Part shown: one piece after another, positions 60,018-64,000 of the stretch
Layout: each line of letters opens with the position of its first letter
Numbering within the stretch: the stretch's first letter is position 1
Assembly: GCF_000471905.2 (NCBI RefSeq)
Contig: NW_006499364.1
Coordinates: 3,688,168 to 3,752,167 of the forward strand
Source: Amborella trichopoda
Lineage: Eukaryota; Streptophyta; Magnoliopsida; Amborellales; Amborellaceae
Length of the DNA stretch: 64,000 nt
Direction: 5' to 3'
Program-made: the position numbers and the translations under genes
The notes under the pieces: generated by a model
The model's database searches: none
What the model was told of the DNA's origin: nothing
Seen by the model: only the letters and a program-made list of their open reading frames with translations

Positions 60018-60910
60018 CTTGACCCTCTCATCTTCGGTTAGTCCTTGATGTATAGCGATACGCAGTGAAGGGATTTGAATTTCAAGGGGTAAAGCTGCTT
60101 CACCCCCTTAGACTAGGGAATAAGGGGTAGAATCAGTGGCATTTGTTATGGTAGTGCGATAGGCCCAGAAGGCTTCTAAAAGTTTCTCATGCTAATTTTG
60201 CCTTGTTTTTTATACTGACCTCCTCAAAACGCCACATAGAGTCTTATTGAAGGCCTCAGCTAAGCCGTTCGCCCGAGGGTGGTACATAGTTGAGTACTTC
60301 CACTCGAACCGAACTGATTAACTAAGCGATCAATATGATGACTTATAAATTGGGGGCCATTGTCTGATATAATCTGGTTAGGCACTCCAAATTGGTATAT
60401 AATATGATGTCACGCAAAGTTGGTCACTGTGGCCCCCAGAACTTGTTTGAGGGGGACCGCTTCAGCCCACTTAGAGAAATAATCTATAGCTGTTAGAATC
60501 AAGACGTGGCCCATTATTGAAGGATGATCAATAGATCCTACAATGTCCATACCCCATTGTGAAAAGGGCCATGATGTCACTATAGGGTGTAAGGGCTCTG
60601 GAGGCTGATGAATAAGACTTGAATACATTTGGCATACCTATCAGCAATCATCGAAGGCCAATAATATCCCAGCCAGTATATTCGCTTATAAAGCTTAGGA
60701 TTGGACTGATGCAGTCCACAGACGCCTAAATGCGCTTCTTCCAACAGCTTATTTGCTTCTTGTGCATCTACAAATCTTAGGAGAATTCCATCAAAAGATC
60801 AGCGGAAAAGAGTATCCCTTTCAAAGAGGGTGTACTTGGTAGACATTCTGCGCACATTATTACGCTCGATACGATCTTCAGGCAGTGAACTGCACTTTAT
60901 GAAATTGATG
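60018..60910 (-). pseudogene. Integrase zinc domain and catalytic core
   Basis: Minus strand: EAHLGVCGLHQSNPKLYKRI and GYYWPSMIAD (zinc domain, about 60740-60640), then PFSQWGMDIVGSIDHPSIMG and TAIDYFSKWAEAVPLKQVLG (60560-60440), FGVPNQIISDNGPQF (about 60390-60350) and YHPRANGLAEAFNKTL (about 60285-60240). The two Asp and the Glu of the D,D,E triad can be seen. Compared with the 43-45 kb copy, about 25 nt are missing near 60640, removing the CQVC part of the zinc site and shifting frame. Stops occur near 60415 and 60210. Confidence 0.88.
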
Positions 60911-61680
60911 GTGGGCTCTCTTCAATCTTCTATCTGTTTAATCTCTGTTGTTTGACTCCGTGTCATTTCTTGTTTGGCCTTAATAACTTCTTTGGTTGAT
61001 AGAAGTGCTCCTATTGGATAAGGTGGGCACTCGGGGAAGAGATTTCTCTTATCATCCACGTTTACCTCGGTTCTTAGTTCATTATGTCTCCACTCTGCCT
61101 CCCAGACAGGTGTGGTCCCTGGTAAGGACAATTGAATTGTAGCCCCGAGTTTTGCGAGCGCATCAGCCTGTGATTTTAACCTCCTAGGAATGTGACTCAA
61201 AGATACATCATCAAACTGAGCCATATATGATTTTGCAGTATTGTGATAAGGCTTGAGAGTGTCTTTTCTCACGTCATAGATCTCCTTAAGCTGCCAAATA
61301 ACCAACTCAAAGTCACCGTAGTCCTTGAGGTACTCCAAGTCTAGATCAAAGGCTATCTCCAACCCAATTATAAGGGCTTGATATTATGCCTCGCTATGGG
61401 AACCGGCTTCGGTGAGAGAGAAAGAAAGAGGCAGCACTCCTCCTTTTGGATTCATGAATACCACTCCGATGCCTCCTCGATCAGATTGGAAGGCTTCGTC
61501 GAAGTACATCTCCCATGCATGAGCAAGTTTTGCACATAATACTTCTTCATCAAGGAGGTCACTTGATAAAGGAGATTTTGTCGTTACGAGATGTGCTATG
61601 AGGAAATAAGCTAAAGCTTGGCCCTTGATGGCCTTTTGTGGGACATATGTGATGTCGAATTCCATCAACAATAATTATCA
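60911..61680 (-). pseudogene. Second RNase H domain (Tat-type)
   Basis: Minus strand: LMEFDITYVPQKAIKGQALA links from RT-RNase H; then AWEMYFDEAFQSDRGGIGVV with the first catalytic Asp, SHSEA then a stop in place of the conserved acidic residue, YQALI, GDFELVIWQLKEIYDVRKDT, LKPYHNTAKSYMAQFDDVSL and LKSQADALAKLGA with the last Asp. A second RNase H after the normal one is a mark of the Tat lineage. One stop at about 61387 breaks it; otherwise long frames remain (61671-61384 and 61362-60922). Confidence 0.88.
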
Positions 61681-62990
61681 CTTAGCAAGATGTTCAGACA
61701 AACATAGGCGTGTCATGAAAAACATTACAGGATCTGCTTCTGATATAAGTTTTACTTCATGACCAAGCAAGTAGTGGCGGAGCTTTTTTACTGTGAAGAT
61801 TGGGTCAGGCACATCTTCTCTATAGTGGATAATTCTTCTTGGCCCCTTGCATCCTACGCTTGAGAAAGTATAGTGCGACTCTTTCCCTTCATCATTATTT
61901 TGTGCCAATAATTCCTCGAGTGACTCATCCAGAGCTGTTACGTATTGGATGAGGTTTTCCTCGCACCGGTGTAGAGAGCACTGGAGGATTGAGTAAATAA
62001 TGCTTGATGTCATCAAGAGCTACCCGACATGCTTCATCCCAGATGAATGGGGTATCCTTGTTCAACAGGTATGTCAAAGGCTTACATCGACCTGAGAGGT
62101 TTGAAATGAATATGTGGATGTAAGCCAGCTACCCTTGGAGGGATCGCAGCTCTCGTAATGTTGTTGGTGATGCCATTTCCTGGATCGCCTTGATCTTAAC
62201 GGGCTCAACTTCCAGCCTTCGGTGTCTAAAAATGAACCCCAAGAATTTTCCCGAACTCACACCAAAAGCACATTTTTGGGGGTTCATTTTGAGTTGATGA
62301 AGGTGTAACCGTTCGAACACCTTTTCAAGGTCTCTCATATGAGTGTCTTTCTCCTCGGATTTCACCACCAATTCATCTACATAACATTCAACCTCCTTGT
62401 GCTTCATGTCCTTAAAATTGGTCGGCATTGCTCTCTGATATGTGGCACCAGCATTCTTTAATCAGATAGGCATCATTTTTGTAGCAAAAGACCCCTTTTG
62501 GAGTTAAGAATGCAGAGGCTTCCTCATCTTCTGGTGTCATCCGTATCTGATTGTACCCAGAGTATCCATCAAATGAAGGAGAAGATCTGGCATTGAGCTA
62601 TGGATTCAGTGAGCATTTCCATAAATGGCAGCGAGAAGTCATCCTTGGGACAGGCGGTATTCAGGTCACAGAAGTCGATGCAAATCTTAAATTTTATGCT
62701 CTACTTCTTGACTGGGACAACATTTGCCAGCCATTTTGGGTACTTAACTTCACGAATGAAACCTGCTTATCTGAGCTTGGTCACCTCGACATCTATCTAC
62801 ATTTCAAGGTCAGACCTGAACGACCTTGATTTTTGCTTGACAAGTTTGACGGATGGATCGATGCTAAGACAGTGGACTACGACTTGAGGGTCTAAACCAG
62901 GCATCTCGTGGTAATGTCAGGCAAAGATGTCTCGGCTTGCTCGCAGGAAGGTGGTAAAGTTCTCCTTCCCTTTTGATGACATATTTACCG
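61681..62990 (-). pseudogene. Ty3/gypsy reverse transcriptase-RNase H remnant
   Basis: Minus strand from about 62990: SRDIFA, stop, HYHEMPGLDPQVVVHCL; WLANVVPVKK; CIDFCDLNTACPKDDFSLP; FSFIDGYSGYNQIRMTPEDE with the motif-A Asp; LTPKGVFCYKNDAYLIKE; then CYVDELVVKSEEKDTHMRDL (YVDE where YVDD is expected), HQLKMNPQKCAFGVSSGKFL, LRELRSLQG; then the connection/RNase H part with ESLEELLAQNNDEGKE and DPIFTVKKLRHYLLGHEVKL. At least five in-frame stops; two look like TGG to TGA or CAG to TAG changes. Non-functional. Confidence 0.9.
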
Positions 62991-64000
62991 AGATGAACGC
63001 ATATGACAGGAGTCATTCATCACAATTTTGTCACAATTATAGGATGATGCTTTTCAAGTAGAGCAGGCACAATATAAGATATCAGAATTCACATTTGTTT
63101 AATGTTTTAATTATCATTCATATTCCCAGTAAAGATAATGGATATCACCCGAATTAGAAGTTCAGAAAGACCTTCCTCGGGAGTATCATGATATGCATTC
63201 CTCAATATTACTCATTCATCTATGACTAAACATGCTCTATAGTATACATACTTATCACAAACGAGCATACTCTTACTTCATAATAAAGCATATTTTCATC
63301 CCTTAGCACTCACAGAGTCAGGTAGTGCATTACACTCCAAGGCATGTACCTTACTGGTATCAAACACACAGGCAGACCCTATCTCAAAGCGGCACCCACT
63401 CATATAACGAAGTGTTGTGGCAAGAATTATAGTATCAGTCAATTTAGTATGCCTAAAGCATACCGAGAAATCACTTAATATCTCGTGGTCATCCAATACG
63501 CTCAAAGCACATGACTCAGTCACTTAACATAGTATGGTCACATAATCAGGCCCTTCAATACCCTCAAAGCAGGAACCTCACTAATATCAAACAGTCACAT
63601 ATCTCAAGCAATGCAATACGCTCAAAGCATGCCGAAAAGTCACACATAGCTTATCACCTCATGCGCACCTCATGAGAAGTTACATGTCCTAGGCAATGCG
63701 ATACGCACAAGGCATGTCGAGAAATTCCAATATCACTAAAAATGTCATCATGTCACAGCTAGTCGTGCAATACACTCAAAGCATGCCAATATGCTTGTAC
63801 CATCACTCACACAGTAGGTACTCATAGACATATCACATATCACATAATGACGATATCTGTATCTTGTCATGATAGTATCAATATCACATATATATCATTG
63901 TGCAGTAAGTCCATGCTCACACGTACAAAATCAGAGGGCTCATTACCAATGGAGGATCCATTATGTAGCGATCAGATGCAGAGTTCTTATAACAGAATCA
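62991..64000 (-). mobile_element. TGTCACGAC-type LTR fragment reaching the window edge
   Basis: 63900-64000 aligns with 57990-58090 of the solo LTR (AAGTCCATGCTCACACGTAC, ACCAATGGAGGATCCATT, then the start of the 20-bp array). 62991-63900 is AT-rich, with repeats of GCAATACGCTCAAAGCATGC type (63330-63800). The junction with pol at about 62990 has no recognisable terminal repeat, so the left end is probably truncated. Strand is assigned by matching the solo LTR. Confidence 0.6.
63330..63800. repeat. Degenerate repeat, ATACGCTCAAAGCATGCCGA
   Basis: Six or so diverged copies of an ATACRCTCAAAGCATGYCGA segment spaced 60-110 bp, each followed by AAATCAC- or AAGTCAC-type sequence. Confidence 0.75.

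Overview
The window looks like a repeat-choked piece of a flowering-plant nuclear chromosome. Nearly all of it is decayed LTR retrotransposons of the Ty3/gypsy superfamily, nested in one another, plus one broken FAR1/MULE-type transposase gene. I see no intact host gene, no tRNA or rRNA gene and no CRISPR array. Evidence for a plant: plant-type Ty3/gypsy polyproteins with a second RNase H domain (Tat/Ogre-like lineage), a tRNA-Lys primer site, a FAR1 DNA-binding plus MULE plus SWIM protein, and a plant mobile domain (PMD) ORF. The species cannot be named from the sequence. Two runs of N (2501-2588 and 52624-52643) are assembly gaps.

Layout. 1-3430: 5' LTR end, primer-binding site, leader and a decayed RT/RNase H of one Ty3/gypsy element. 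3431-5762: minus-strand fragment of a second LTR type (called 'LTR-A' here). 5763-7075: several minisatellites. 7076-about 10450: minus-strand LTR of a third type beginning TGTCACGACCCC. 10450-15047: a FAR1/MULE-type pseudogene (11552-13790) and its AT-rich flanks. 15048-18157: LTR-A (minus), then block B (18158-20388). 20389-40568: a large plus-strand LTR-A element with 5' LTR, gag, protease and linker, then an antisense PMD gene with its own TATA-bearing leader (block C), inverted block B and the 3' LTR. 40569-45342: B and C blocks followed by a minus-strand RNase H/integrase remnant. 45343-about 47200: LTR-like fragment starting TGTCACACCCC. 47611-49355: truncated LTR-A (plus). 49761-50620: minus-strand gag leader remnant. 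50640-54820: minus-strand LTR-A split by a plus-strand solo LTR-A (50835-54425). 54821-56680: block C. 56686-62990: minus-strand pol split by a solo LTR (57012-60017) with a perfect 5-bp target duplication. 62991-64000: another fragment of the TGTCACGAC-type LTR.

How it fits together. One family accounts for most of the window. Its consensus order on its own strand seems to be LTR-A, gag, protease, RT, RNase H, second RNase H, integrase, then an antisense unit (PMD ORF, leader/promoter C, block B), then LTR-A. LTR-A is 3.1-3.6 kb. Its TATA box and AATAAA lie close together, so R is short and a 2-kb U5 holds a CT-rich tract and an array of about 50-bp palindromic units. In this window the copy with PMD lacks RT and integrase, and the copies with pol lack PMD. 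Domain names rest on recognised motifs; block boundaries marked 'about' are approximate; copy relations rest on eye alignment.
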